A stretch of DNA of 64,000 nucleotides from Paenibacillus wulumuqiensis (GCF_000971965.1 NZ_KQ040793.1:229634-293633); one strand, 5' to 3'; positions 46,101 through 54,859 are shown, numbered from the stretch's first letter. The notes: generated by a model not told the origin, from the letters alone. Made by a program: numbers and translations.

Positions 46101-46849
46101 ATCGGCCACAGCCAGGCGATATCGATATGCGACTGGCCGACCATGATCATGCGCCCACTCTGTTCCTCAGTGGAAGCGTACGGACCGACCTGTTCACGCA
46201 GCAGCTCTTCCAGCTGCAGCCATGGCTCTTCCATTTGCCAGGAATCTTCCGGCAGTTCGTAGGCTGCGTTCATGCACTGTTCCAGCGCTTCCTGAATGCG
46301 CATGCGGCGCATTTCTCCCTCCGGCAGGCGGCGAACCGCATCCAGCAGCAGACGCAGGCTGTATCCCAGGCTGCGCAGACCGGCATTGACGCTGACCAGA
46401 CTTGCGGTAAATCCGGTCAATGGCAGTACCTTTTCCGGCTGTCCATTCAGTGGATCATGAGGTTCGGGAATTGGATCATACAATTCAATCTCCAGCTGGA
46501 TCGTCTGTCCGGTATGCTCCGGACGCAGCGGCACAAAGGAATGGTTCCGGTCCAGTCCGTGGTAGAACTCTCCATTAATGCGAAGCAGTCCTTCCCCTCC
46601 GCCAGCGCTGAACAGCAGCCCGGCCGGGTGTTCCGACCAGGACGCCGGCAGAGCAGCCTTCGCTTCCAGCAGATAGGTAATGCCATGCTTGCCCTGCAGC
46701 GTCATGTCGCTCTGACGGCGGGGCGACAGCGTCTCATAGCGTCCGGCGGTAATGTAGCGCACTTCTTCGATCGTCCAGTCCATCAGGTCTATCTGTTCCA
46801 GCCATTGTCGTCCGGCAAGATGCTTCACAAATCGTTCCATTCGATGCAT
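43151..46849 (-). CDS. GH38 alpha-mannosidase
   Basis: The 1232-residue cytosolic enzyme has an N-terminal jelly-roll-like region, the GH38 catalytic domain starting at about 240 (GQSHIDIAWLWPIRETVRKT), the nucleophile Asp in WLPDTFGYAASLPQLL near 345, and beta-sandwich C-terminal domains. It hydrolyses alpha-mannosides with retention and needs a divalent metal. It is about 200 residues longer than many relatives because of three polar, Ser/Pro/Gly-rich insertions near residues 536-600, 736-776 and 1150-1185. AAGGAGG precedes the ATG. Confidence 0.93.
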   Translation of the reverse strand: MHRMERFVKHLAGRQWLEQIDLMDWTIEEVRYITAGRYETLSPRRQSDMTLQGKHGITYLLEAKAALPASWSEHPAGLLFSAGGGEGLLRINGEFYHGLDRNHSFVPLRPEHTGQTIQLEIELYDPIPEPHDPLNGQPEKVLPLTGFTASLVSVNAGLRSLGYSLRLLLDAVRRLPEGEMRRMRIQEALEQCMNAAYELPEDSWQMEEPWLQLEELLREQVGPYASTEEQSGRMIMVGQSHIDIAWLWPIRETVRKTSRTFSTMCTLLEQYPEFIYTQSQPQLFAYVRDHYPDLYAKVKAYIAEGRWELVGGMWVEPDLNIPSGESLARQLLYGQRFYREEFGVTSTIEWLPDTFGYAASLPQLLRQAGIDYFMTTKLNWNDTNIFPYDLFQWVGIDGTPVLSYLNHGVNESTSVKDIDEHWQSYRQKDIHPEQMLLYGHGDGGGGVTLDMVEYVQHSEMMIGQPQTAFGTAREFFEHTMEKADELPVWHGDLYLELHRGTYTTQAWNKRYNRKAEALYREAEIWERLAAIQLNRSSLPAQQSDADRENREETIPAPSLSRPMDSLSGQDADPSGTAHSPADYSVSPLIWNNSRESTGAVITTERFRQGWIGIMLNQFHDIVPGSAITEVYDTSDVEYEEILRIGQGALDQALDVWMDALDLSGEGTACVVFNSLGWERGEWLEIEGGSELQGIAVYDQDSQQLRSDIVPLEMTEPPAETAAPPLRFTAARKRLPGLVPLTAPSGANGQSSGSSYPADGESAERQPSRRPEKEQGTEAAYLLRVYVPSIPAFGCRVLQLRPQQGDMAEPSAASMNVAGEYEHEDDVSHPADIVLGGAVPPVWETPLYRIGFNERGEIHSLYDRRHQRELIQAGHTGNAFGYYHDRPTLWDAWDIDPLFARQPAGKAQLLFSRVIMHGHTGDILRFGWQIGQSEITQDIYLYNDHPRIDFKTRVQWQESHKLLKVNFPVDLVASSATYEIPFGALERTMNSNTSWEQAQFEVCGHRWADISEGDYGVSLLNDCKYGYDIKNGHMRLSLLRAPKWPDEQADQGNHEFTYSLLPHDGNWRQAHIMRAAMELNQPAPYRFADDHAAKAKGLEPAGGSLLNYEGGHIILETIKLAEDGDGTIMRLYESSGSRGTAQISWPVLNGKSETNQAVNDVYSRPGSSPGAGEHGSAEHQNIIPAELSSGDQVVLTNLLEDELESIPVTDGRITLSFRPYEIKTLKWKRGTLL

Positions 46850-47050
46850 AGTGAATAGGCCTCCTTGAGCAAAACTGCTTGGGTAGTGTGCATATCCTTG
46901 AGCGATAGACTTTTATATAAGGGGATGCGTCCATATTGGCAGACAGTGGATACAGTGACAGGAGCAGCAGACGGGAAAACGGACAGCCCTTTCCGGCATT
47001 CGATTTTTGGGCTTTCCGACTTGGTGATCTTCCGAGCCGGATTACCTTGT

Positions 47051-49360
47051 TCACGGCGTGACTGTCAGTACAGCGGTAAGACCCTCTACCGAGCTGCTGC
47101 CGAGCTGCAGGGAGAATTCGCCGGGTTCGACCACACGATCCAGCCGGGCGGTTACAAGTTCCAGATGTTCCGGCGTCAGGGTAAAGGTAACCGTGCCGCT
47201 CTCACCCGGCTCCAGCCATATTTTGCGGAAGCCTTTGAGTTCCTTTTCCGGGCGGGTCACCGAAGATACCAGATCGGTAAGATACAGCTGAGCCACTTCC
47301 CAGCCTGCCCGGCTGCCGGTGTTGGTGATGCTCACCGTGACCTGTGCCGATTCATCTGCCCGGATCGTCTGCGGCGTCACTACCGGATCACCATAGGTAA
47401 AGGTCGTATAGCTCAGCCCGTAACCAAACGGATAGGCGGGCTGCAGGTCCATTTCCAGATAGCGCTTGCCCCGTGTCCGCTTGCCGTTATAGTAGACCGG
47501 CAGCTGGCCGACATGACGGGGCACGGAGATGGTCAGACGTCCCGAAGGATTCACGTCGCCGTACAGAATCTCGGCCAGCGCATGGCCACCCTCCTGACCC
47601 GGATACCAGGCTTCGATAATGGCATCCGCATGTTCATCGATCCATGGCTCGGCGACCGGACGGCCATTGATGTAAATAACGACCAGCTTCCTGCCGAGTG
47701 CATGAATAGCCTGACACAGCTCCAGCTGTACACCGGTCAGATGCAGATCGACCCGGTCAATGCCTTCCCCGCTCTCCATCTCGCTCGCTCCGCCGGAATC
47801 ATGAACCAGCGACTGACCGGTACGCAGATCGACCGTTCCCTCGCCAAAGTCCCGTGCACTTGATCCACCGAGTACGAGGATGACCGTCTCTGCCTGCCCG
47901 GCCACTTCCAGCGCATAGTCAAAGCCTTCCCGCGATTCGTCTCTGACCCGGCAGCCGGGTGCATACAGCAGCTGCTCCTCCATTCCCCGGGCGGCCAGAT
48001 GCTGACGGATGCCTTTCAGCACGGTAATCACTTTGCCGTCCGGCTGCGGGGAAGTATAATCTCCCAGCTGGTTGTACGGCGTATTGGCATTGGGACCGAT
48101 CACGGCGACTTTGCCGGATGAGGCAGGATGAAGTGGAAGCGCATTCTCTTTATTTTTCAGTAAAATAATGCCCTGACGGGCAACCTCACGGGCCAACTGG
48201 ATATGCTCCTCCGAATGAATCAGACGAGCAGCCCGGTCCGGGTCCACATACGGATGATCGAACAGTCCGAGCCGGAACTTGATCTCCAGCAGACGGCGAA
48301 CCGCCTGATCCAGATGAGCTTCATCGGCTATTCCCTGCTCCAGTGCCGAATCCAGATACCGGCTGAACATGGCACCGGACATCTCCAGATCGATGCCTGC
48401 CCTGAGTGCCAGAGCGGTCGCCTGCTCGCCGTTCTCGACGATATTGTAGCCGTGCACGAGCATATTCATCGCGCTGGCATCCGTGATTACGAAGCCTTTG
48501 AAGCCCCATTGTTTGCGCAGCACGTCTTCCAGCAAATATTCACTCGATGTGCAGGGCACACCGTCGATTTCGTTATAAGCCGTCATGACGGATACCGCTC
48601 CCGCCTCCACCGCTTTGCGGAACGGCACCAGATCGATCTCGTGCAGTTCCTTCATTCCCATATGTACAGGCGCTGCATTGCGTCCGCCCTCCGAAGCCCC
48701 ATAGCCTGCAAAATGCTTGAGCGTAGCGATCACACTGTCCGGCGCATCCAGCCCCCGGCCCTGCAGGCCTCGCACGGCAGCCGCCGCCAGCTCTCCCGCC
48801 AGATACGGATCTTCGCCATATGTCTCCTCGGTCCGTCCCCAGCGCGGATCGCGTACGATATCCAGCACCGGCGAATAGGTAGCCACTCCGCCCTGGCTGC
48901 GCGTCTCGATCGCGACCGCATGGCACATCGCTTCATACAGCTCCGTATTCCACGTACTCGCCGCCAGCAGCGGCACCGGATAAACAGTAGCGCCGATCGC
49001 CATATGTCCATGCGAGCATTCCTCGCCAAACATCAGAGGAATGCCGAGCCGGGAGTGTTCGAGGACATATTTTTGAATCTCATTCAGCGCGGCTGCTCCT
49101 TCACGCGGAGACAATCCCGTCTCCAGTGTGACTTCGGTCCAAGGGTCTGCCCGCAGCGCCGCATACAGCGCACCTACACGGCCTTCGGCAATCTGCTGCC
49201 GGAATGGCTCGGTCAGCGTAATCGTACCGTCTTCATTCCGGTCGAAGGTCTGCCAGCCGAATATCTGCACCAGCTGCCCTACCTTTTCTTCCCTGGTCAT
49301 TCGTGACAACAAATCCTGTACCCTCTCCTGCAGCGGATAGGAAGCGTCTTTGTAGATCAT
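47051..49360 (-). CDS. GH3 beta-glycosidase (beta-glucosidase/xylosidase type)
   Basis: The 769-residue enzyme has the GH3 TIM barrel with substrate motifs KHFAGYGASEGGRN and the nucleophile Asp in GFVITDASAMNML (near 290), the second alpha/beta domain and a C-terminal fibronectin-III-like domain. It has no signal peptide. The ATG follows AAGGGTG; the GTG inside that site is not used. It precedes GH38, GH125 and GH29 on the same strand, 200 bases before GH38. Substrate specificity (beta-glucoside, xyloside or GlcNAc) cannot be set by eye. Confidence 0.9.
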   Translation of the reverse strand: MIYKDASYPLQERVQDLLSRMTREEKVGQLVQIFGWQTFDRNEDGTITLTEPFRQQIAEGRVGALYAALRADPWTEVTLETGLSPREGAAALNEIQKYVLEHSRLGIPLMFGEECSHGHMAIGATVYPVPLLAASTWNTELYEAMCHAVAIETRSQGGVATYSPVLDIVRDPRWGRTEETYGEDPYLAGELAAAAVRGLQGRGLDAPDSVIATLKHFAGYGASEGGRNAAPVHMGMKELHEIDLVPFRKAVEAGAVSVMTAYNEIDGVPCTSSEYLLEDVLRKQWGFKGFVITDASAMNMLVHGYNIVENGEQATALALRAGIDLEMSGAMFSRYLDSALEQGIADEAHLDQAVRRLLEIKFRLGLFDHPYVDPDRAARLIHSEEHIQLAREVARQGIILLKNKENALPLHPASSGKVAVIGPNANTPYNQLGDYTSPQPDGKVITVLKGIRQHLAARGMEEQLLYAPGCRVRDESREGFDYALEVAGQAETVILVLGGSSARDFGEGTVDLRTGQSLVHDSGGASEMESGEGIDRVDLHLTGVQLELCQAIHALGRKLVVIYINGRPVAEPWIDEHADAIIEAWYPGQEGGHALAEILYGDVNPSGRLTISVPRHVGQLPVYYNGKRTRGKRYLEMDLQPAYPFGYGLSYTTFTYGDPVVTPQTIRADESAQVTVSITNTGSRAGWEVAQLYLTDLVSSVTRPEKELKGFRKIWLEPGESGTVTFTLTPEHLELVTARLDRVVEPGEFSLQLGSSSVEGLTAVLTVTP

Positions 49361-49655
49361 GATGGTAATCACCCTTTACTCGTTGGTTGAGATCATGACT
49401 GAAGTGAACTGGTCGTGTCGGCTTTTAGCAAAGAATGTCTAATTTATCGGAGGTTTGGCAATGGTGTTGTGTTAGTACTTCTGCTTTGATGAAGGGATAC
49501 CTGTCTAAAAATGATTAAAAGTTTTACTTTATACCATAAAAATTATTTCAATCCTCATCCTTTCTTTGCAAATCGAACAGCAGTCTCTCAGATCCCCTGT
49601 TAGATGCTGATCGTTGCCACATTTACCGATCTGACGAAAAGATGAATCCGTGCAC
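49361..49655. other. upstream region of the glycosidase operon
   Basis: No gene is seen. It must hold the minus-strand promoter of the glycosidase operon, but I recognise no convincing hexamers, sugar-regulator operator or cre site. Confidence 0.3.
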
Positions 49656-49658
49656 GGC

Positions 49659-49686
49659 AAAAAAGACGGGATACGATAATCCCGCC
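49659..49686 (-). terminator. terminator of the aminopeptidase gene
   Basis: GGCGGGAT pairs with ATCCCGTC through one G-T wobble and is followed by six T residues on the minus strand. Confidence 0.75.
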
Positions 49687-49736
49687 TTGTCGTGAAGCCT
49701 TATGAAGAAATCCATAGATCAAACATCTGCAAATGT

Positions 49737-50972
49737 TCAGAACGCCCAGTTGCCCTGACGGAACACCGGCTCAATCGTGCCGTCCGGCAGTTCGCCGTCA
49801 ATATCCAGCTCTGCCGAGCCAACCATAAAGTCCACGTGCGTCAGGCTGACATTGGCGCCGCGTTGTACCAGCTCTTCCTTGCTCAGCTGGGTACCGTTTT
49901 CGATATTGGTCGGATAGGCGCTGCCCAATGCAAAGTGACAGGATGCATTCTCATCAATACCGGTGTTGTAGAAAATACGGTTCAGTCTGGAAATTGGTGA
50001 ATCATGCGGAACGAGTGCAATCTCGCCGAGATAAGAAGCTCCTTCATCGGTAGCCAGCAGGTCGGTCAGATACTCACGCCCGGATTCCGCATCATATTCC
50101 ACCACTTTGCCATCCTGGAAAGTCAGCGTAATGCCATCAACCAGACGACCGTTCAGATTGAGCGGCATCGTGCTCGTCACGGTACCATTGACGCCGGTAC
50201 GGTGGGGCATCGAGTATACTTCCTCGGTTGGCATATTGGCGACAAAATAGGTACCCGCTTCGTTCTCCCCGCCGCCGCTGCGCCAGATATGACCTTCCGG
50301 CAGCTGCACATGCAGATCGGTTCCCGGCGCGCGGTAATGCAGGCTTTTGTACTTTTTGCCATTGAGCAGATTTTTGCCCTGGCGTAAATGTTCAATATGC
50401 TCACGCCATGCAGCGACCGGATCATTATCCACTGTCACCCGGTTCATCATGAAGATCGCTTCCCACATTGCCGGGATACGCTCTTCTTCCGGCAGATCGG
50501 CATATACTTTGTTTGCCCAGGCAGCGGTTGGCGCCTTGATCAGCGACCAGCTGATGCGGCTGTTGCGCGTGTAGACGCTGTACTTCTCATTGGCGATAGC
50601 GGTCGCTTTGACAGAAGCGGATACTTTCCACGAATCAATGCCGTTAAACAGCTCCGGATTGGGCACCTTGATGCGCAGAATCGCTCCACCCTCTTCGGCA
50701 AACTTTTCCATCATCTCGGCATGCCACTGTGGATAATAGTCAAATGTATCATCGGCCGCATGCTCATAACGGATACGGGTCACCTGCTCATCATCCCAGT
50801 CGACGATTACATATTTGGCACCGGCATCGTAGGCTTTGGCTACGATCAATCTTGTCAGTTCCGCCGTCTCCAGAGGTGCATTGACAATCAGCACCTGGCC
50901 CGGCTGGATGTTCACGCCTACCTGAATGACCAGTTCAGCATACTTTTGCAGCATGGTTGTAAATGAATTCAT
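49737..50972 (-). CDS. M29-family (AmpS/PepS-type) aminopeptidase
   Basis: The 411-residue enzyme has the length and motif order of M29 thermophilic aminopeptidases: YAELVIQVGVNIQPGQVLIV at the start, a central GTDLHVQLPEGHIWRSGGG segment, and the C-terminal metal-ligand block with HFALGSAYP and LTHVDFMVGS. It is a cytoplasmic, metal-dependent exopeptidase. The ATG at MNSFTTM follows AAAGGAG. It stands alone with its own terminator. Confidence 0.92.
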   Translation of the reverse strand: MNSFTTMLQKYAELVIQVGVNIQPGQVLIVNAPLETAELTRLIVAKAYDAGAKYVIVDWDDEQVTRIRYEHAADDTFDYYPQWHAEMMEKFAEEGGAILRIKVPNPELFNGIDSWKVSASVKATAIANEKYSVYTRNSRISWSLIKAPTAAWANKVYADLPEEERIPAMWEAIFMMNRVTVDNDPVAAWREHIEHLRQGKNLLNGKKYKSLHYRAPGTDLHVQLPEGHIWRSGGGENEAGTYFVANMPTEEVYSMPHRTGVNGTVTSTMPLNLNGRLVDGITLTFQDGKVVEYDAESGREYLTDLLATDEGASYLGEIALVPHDSPISRLNRIFYNTGIDENASCHFALGSAYPTNIENGTQLSKEELVQRGANVSLTHVDFMVGSAELDIDGELPDGTIEPVFRQGNWAF

Positions 50973-51300
50973 TATGCTCAGCTCCTTTGTCATAACGTAT
51001 GTAATTCAGTGGCAGTTTTAACTCTGTTATATAAAATTAAATTTAGCACAAATAAAGTTTGTATTTTCTTGAAACGCTATAAACTAAGCTCTGACGAATT
51101 CCGACAAATACATTAACAGTAAAAACTTAAGAAACTAAGCTGTAAGCGTTCCAAAAAATCAAACATTTATTCTTTACAATTGACCACTGGATAATACCAA
51201 TCTTACTCATTATACTCCTTAATGCCACAGTCTACACCATCTGAGCAATCCATCTGGCAATGAATTTTATTTTCACCACGTAAAGGGGAGTTATTAGCCG
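50973..51300. other. divergent intergenic region before the chemoreceptor gene
   Basis: AT-rich, with no gene. TGTAAGCGTTCCAA near 51141-51154 resembles a cre site at 12 of 14 positions, but its position relative to promoters is unclear. Confidence 0.3.
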
Positions 51301-52848
51301 ATGTATGAAAAAAACAAAGTTATGAATATGTTATGCCTGGTTACTGTCGCTTTATCATTTATTGTATTTGCTCTTCATAAATATACTCATCTTATTCCTG
51401 ACCTGATGACAGCGGCTCATACACAGTCAGCTGCCACTAGCTCCTCAGTGGATGTTGTCCGCTATATCCTGCTGGCTGTTCCTCTGCTGCTGCTCATCAG
51501 CTCCCTTCTTTTATTTAGTCGCAATTCCCAGCATTCCTATCTACCTATAATGAATACACTGATTCTTACTCTGGGCAGTATCGCGCTGATCGCAGCTGGA
51601 GATGGGCTGGTGGAATATCATTTCTCTGTATTTATGGTAGTTGCATTTGTCGTTTTTTATGATTCACTGGCACTGGTACTGCTCACAACTGTTATTTTTG
51701 CCGTACATCATCTGGCTGGATTCTTTCTATTCCCGGTGCTGATCTGCGGTCAGCATGAGTACTCTTTCTCCCTGCTGCTTATCCATGCGGTCTTCCTGCT
51801 GCTTACGAGCGGCGCAGCCATACTGCTCATCATTGCCAAACAGCGCTCCACGCAAGCACTGGAAGCCGAGAAACAGCAGTCGGAAGCCCTGAACGAGACT
51901 GCTGTCATCCAGCTGCAGCAGAGCGGACAATATATGGAAGAATCTTCTTCTTCCCTGCAAAGAAACTCGCAGTCTCTGGTGGCACTATCCGAAGAGATCG
52001 CCACTTCTGTTCAAACGATCAGTCAACGAGCTACTACAGAACTGCTGCCTTCCCAAAAAGGAAGTGAACAAAAGCTCGATCAGATTACAGCCGTTATTCA
52101 TGAGATTACCGGTTCTCTGGAACAGCTGCATGACGCCTCCCTGATGTCGATCGGCAAAGCCAAAAACGGCCGCGAATCGCTCACTCAAATCACTGCCCGG
52201 ATCGAAGCATTGCAGCAGGATGTCAACGAAATGGCTGCCGGTATCCACAATATTAACGATCATGCCAATGAAATCTCGCGCTTTATCGAGATTATTGCCC
52301 ATCTCGCTGAAGAGACCAATCTGCTGGCCCTGAATGCCTCTATTGAAGCAGCACGTGCCGGTGAACATGGACAGAGCTTTGGTGTCGTCGCCCAGCAGGT
52401 GAAAAAGCTCTCTATCGAAACAGCCGACGCCCTGAAAATGATGTCTTCCATCATTCATCAATTCACTCGCTCTACCGGAGCTGCTCTGCAAACCTCCGAA
52501 CGGGGTACGTCAAAAATGCAGGAGACCCTGGCTGATACCCACCAGACTTCTGTAACATTTGATCAGATTTTGGAATCTGCCGAAATCACCGGCCAACATG
52601 TCAGCAATATCACTTCACGTACTACGGAACTGAATCAGCATACCCGGACGGTTAACGAAGCGACCCACTATGTTACCCGGATGATCGAAGAGGCCGTTAT
52701 CAGCCAGCAATCGGTAGGCGCGACGATTGAAGAACAGCTGCAGCACAGCCACTCGGTTAACGATGCCGCACAACAGCTTCACCAGATGGGTGATCAGTTG
52801 AATGAACTGGTACGGAATTTCAGCAACAAAGGCTCTTCCAAAAAGTAA
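51301..52848 (+). CDS. methyl-accepting chemotaxis protein with a multi-helix membrane N-terminus
   Basis: The 515-residue receptor has five or six closely spaced hydrophobic segments in its first 185 residues and no room for an extracellular Cache or four-helix sensor, then a coiled-coil signalling domain. The hairpin tip reads AEETNLLALNASIEAARAGE, where a Q is usual before TNLLALNA. The first membrane segments may sense membrane or energy state directly. It likely couples to CheA/CheW at the cell pole. A strong terminator follows. The start follows AAAGGGGAG. Confidence 0.88.
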   Translation: MYEKNKVMNMLCLVTVALSFIVFALHKYTHLIPDLMTAAHTQSAATSSSVDVVRYILLAVPLLLLISSLLLFSRNSQHSYLPIMNTLILTLGSIALIAAGDGLVEYHFSVFMVVAFVVFYDSLALVLLTTVIFAVHHLAGFFLFPVLICGQHEYSFSLLLIHAVFLLLTSGAAILLIIAKQRSTQALEAEKQQSEALNETAVIQLQQSGQYMEESSSSLQRNSQSLVALSEEIATSVQTISQRATTELLPSQKGSEQKLDQITAVIHEITGSLEQLHDASLMSIGKAKNGRESLTQITARIEALQQDVNEMAAGIHNINDHANEISRFIEIIAHLAEETNLLALNASIEAARAGEHGQSFGVVAQQVKKLSIETADALKMMSSIIHQFTRSTGAALQTSERGTSKMQETLADTHQTSVTFDQILESAEITGQHVSNITSRTTELNQHTRTVNEATHYVTRMIEEAVISQQSVGATIEEQLQHSHSVNDAAQQLHQMGDQLNELVRNFSNKGSSKK

Positions 52849-52929
52849 CAGGATAATAAAAGCTTTAATTGCCCCATCAGACAACTTTGCCTCAACCTGA
52901 AGCAGCGATATCTCGATTATCCACAATAC

Positions 52930-52977
52930 CTAAAAGGCTGATGTTTCTTCATTTGAGAAGAAACATCAGCCTTTTTC
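52930..52977. terminator. bidirectional terminator between chemoreceptor and narK
   Basis: A 19-base perfect stem (AAAAGGCTGATGTTTCTTC and its complement) with a six-base loop. Confidence 0.93.
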
Positions 52978-53064
52978 GCATTAGAATCATGACCTGTATT
53001 CAGACTGTGACAAATACGATAGTTCTCCGCCTCCATCCTGCAAATCATTCATATCATTGCATCA

Positions 53065-54288
53065 TTATCCCGCCTGACGTGCCGATTCACCAAGGGCTGC
53101 ACTGCGCAGCCAGCTGCCCCGCCACCGGGTCTGCATCACCACGAGCAGCACGAGTGAACAGAATGCGATAATTCCCAGGACAATAAAGCCCGGTGTATAC
53201 GATCCTGCCGACTGGTACAGATTACCGAGAATAAGCGGCAGTGCATAACCGCCCAGCCCACCGGCAGCACCGACGATTCCCGTTACCAGACCGATCTCAT
53301 TGCCAAAACGCTGCGGCACAAGCTGGAATACCGATCCATTGCCCGCTCCCAGGCACATCATGCCGGCAAACAGCAGTACGACCACGACCGGCAGTGGCGG
53401 CAGGAAAGAAACACACAGCAGCATCGCTCCGGCACCGGTATACAGATACATCAGCATCCGGGTGCCGCCGATCTTGTCCGCCAGATAACCGCCGACCGGA
53501 CGGAAAAAGCTGCCGGCAATAACACAGATCGTCGTAATATCAGCCGCATGTACCGCTGACAGTCCATACTGGGTATTGAAGAAAATGGTCAAATAGTTGG
53601 CCAGACCGACAAAACCGCCAAAGGTCACACAATAAAAGGCACAGAACACCCATGCATCCCGCTGGCTCAGTACCGAGGCGTACTGGGACAGCTTTTTCGG
53701 TGCCGGACGCTCAGGACTATTTTTGGCGAAAATACTAAAGTAGATAAATACGATCACAATCGGGATCATGGCGATACCAAACACGACTTCCCAGCTGCCA
53801 AAAGACTGGGCCAGACGGTTGGCAAACAATGTCGCCAGCACCGTACCACTGTTGCCGGCGCCAGCGATGCCCATTGCCAGTCCCTGGTGTTCCTTGGGAT
53901 ACCACTGGCTCGCCAGCGGCAGTGCTGCAGCAAAGGACGCACCGGCAATACCAAGCAGCAGGGCGACCACATACAGCTGATCCAGCGACTGCACCCACTG
54001 CCAGCCCAGATAGAGCGGCACCAGTGTAACGATCATACCCAGCTGAGCAGTCAGCTTGGGACCGATATAATCAGACAGAAAACCAAGCAGCAACCGCAGA
54101 ATCGATCCGCCCAATACCGGCAGAGCGACCAGCTGCGCCTTTTGCACAGGGTCCATCGGATAGTCCTGGGCGATGACCACACTGAGCGGCCCGATCAATC
54201 CCCAGATCATAAAGCTGATATCAAAGTACAAAAAAGAACCAAATAACGTAGGCTTATGCCCGCTCTGCCAGAAACTTTTGCTCTCCAT
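53065..54288 (-). CDS. narK: nitrate/nitrite transporter of the MFS NNP family
   Basis: The 407-residue membrane protein has about twelve helices and the two NNP signatures: AGAGNSGTVLATL in helix 5 and GIVGAAGGLGGYALP in helix 11, plus the conserved Arg in FFRPVGGYLADKIGG. It imports nitrate or exports nitrite. With nasBC in the same window, an assimilatory uptake role (NasA-like) is likely. The start at MESKSF follows GAGGAGCGAG. The promoter and leader have GlnR/TnrA-like and ANTAR-type control elements. Confidence 0.93.
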   Translation of the reverse strand: MESKSFWQSGHKPTLFGSFLYFDISFMIWGLIGPLSVVIAQDYPMDPVQKAQLVALPVLGGSILRLLLGFLSDYIGPKLTAQLGMIVTLVPLYLGWQWVQSLDQLYVVALLLGIAGASFAAALPLASQWYPKEHQGLAMGIAGAGNSGTVLATLFANRLAQSFGSWEVVFGIAMIPIVIVFIYFSIFAKNSPERPAPKKLSQYASVLSQRDAWVFCAFYCVTFGGFVGLANYLTIFFNTQYGLSAVHAADITTICVIAGSFFRPVGGYLADKIGGTRMLMYLYTGAGAMLLCVSFLPPLPVVVVLLFAGMMCLGAGNGSVFQLVPQRFGNEIGLVTGIVGAAGGLGGYALPLILGNLYQSAGSYTPGFIVLGIIAFCSLVLLVVMQTRWRGSWLRSAALGESARQAG

Positions 54289-54358
54289 AGCTCTCGCTCC
54301 TCTATATTCAGTAATGGTTGTGATACCCGGGATCACTCTCTTTTTCATAAGTCCATAC

Positions 54359-54436
54359 AAAAAGCCGCAACTCGTCCTTTGGATCAAAGAACAAAATTGC
54401 GGCTTCATTGCCTGCATTCAGCACAGCATTGTGCTT
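54359..54436 (-). promoter_or_regulatory. ANTAR-type antitermination leader of narK
   Basis: On the minus strand P1 is AGCAC-AATGCT-GTGCT (54420-54435) and P2 is GCaGGC-AATGAA-GCCGC with a bulged A (54399-54415). Both have a six-base loop with A at position 1 and G at position 4. The 3' arm of P2 is also the 5' arm of a terminator, AAGCCGCAA...TTGCGGCTT plus a five-T tract (54359-54405). P2 and the terminator exclude each other, which is the hallmark of ANTAR targets. Confidence 0.75.
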
Positions 54437-54480
54437 GGGTATGTAAACTTATGGATCACCGGATAGTGAATTTGTTTCAA

Positions 54481-54509
54481 ATTATAAGAATATATTTCCT
54501 GTATGTCAA
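54481..54509 (-). promoter_or_regulatory. narK promoter
   Basis: On the minus strand perfect TTGACA and TATAAT hexamers are separated by 17 bases, starting transcription about 40 bases before the first leader hairpin. Confidence 0.85.
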
Positions 54510-54520
54510 TTAAATTAACA
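54504..54520 (-). promoter_or_regulatory. GlnR/TnrA-like box at narK
   Basis: TGTTAATTTAATTGACA fits TGTNA-N7-TNACA at every fixed base. Its last six bases are the -35 hexamer. Confidence 0.7.
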
Positions 54521-54781
54521 AATTTTGATCAAAATAAATCAATATGTAATTTTATATAACATTAATTATAGTGAGTATTCGGATCGACAAAGGCATATCT
54601 GGACTAAATAACAGCAAACGGTCTACTATTCATCGTTGGATGTCTCTCTCCAAATTGATCACTTTTGCAAGTAAAAACCATACTTTGCCAAAGACCGCAG
54701 TTGTTCCCGCTGCTGCTCCTGTCGCCATCGCTCTTTTCCTCTCTATATCATTCTCTTTATTCCCTTCTCCGGTTCTTTAAT

Positions 54782-54797
54782 TGTTCATTATTGAACA
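54782..54797. promoter_or_regulatory. operator A (TGTTCATTATTGAACA) upstream of proline dehydrogenase
   Basis: A TGTTCA-N4-TGAACA inverted repeat about 70-75 bases before the expected transcription start. Two further copies occur at 57687 and 57973. Confidence 0.7.
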
Positions 54798-54831
54798 CTT
54801 TACATGAATATTAACTAATTTTAAAAATACT

Positions 54832-54859
54832 TTGTACAAAAATATACGTTTTGTATATA
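54832..54859 (+). promoter_or_regulatory. candidate sigma-A promoter of proline dehydrogenase
   Basis: TTGTAC and TATATA with a 16-base spacer. No GG-N10-GC sigma-54 element is visible. Confidence 0.5.

Noticed and set aside
45356-46858. A 500-codon open frame antisense to the GH38 gene
   Set aside because: The opposite strand encodes an unmistakable GH38 enzyme with catalytic motifs; the antisense frame has low-complexity Arg/Gln/His composition typical of shadows in GC-rich genes.
54571-54780. A 69-codon plus-strand frame before putB
   Set aside because: It has no ribosome site, is Ser/Leu-rich and ends next to operator A; it looks like chance in an intergenic region.
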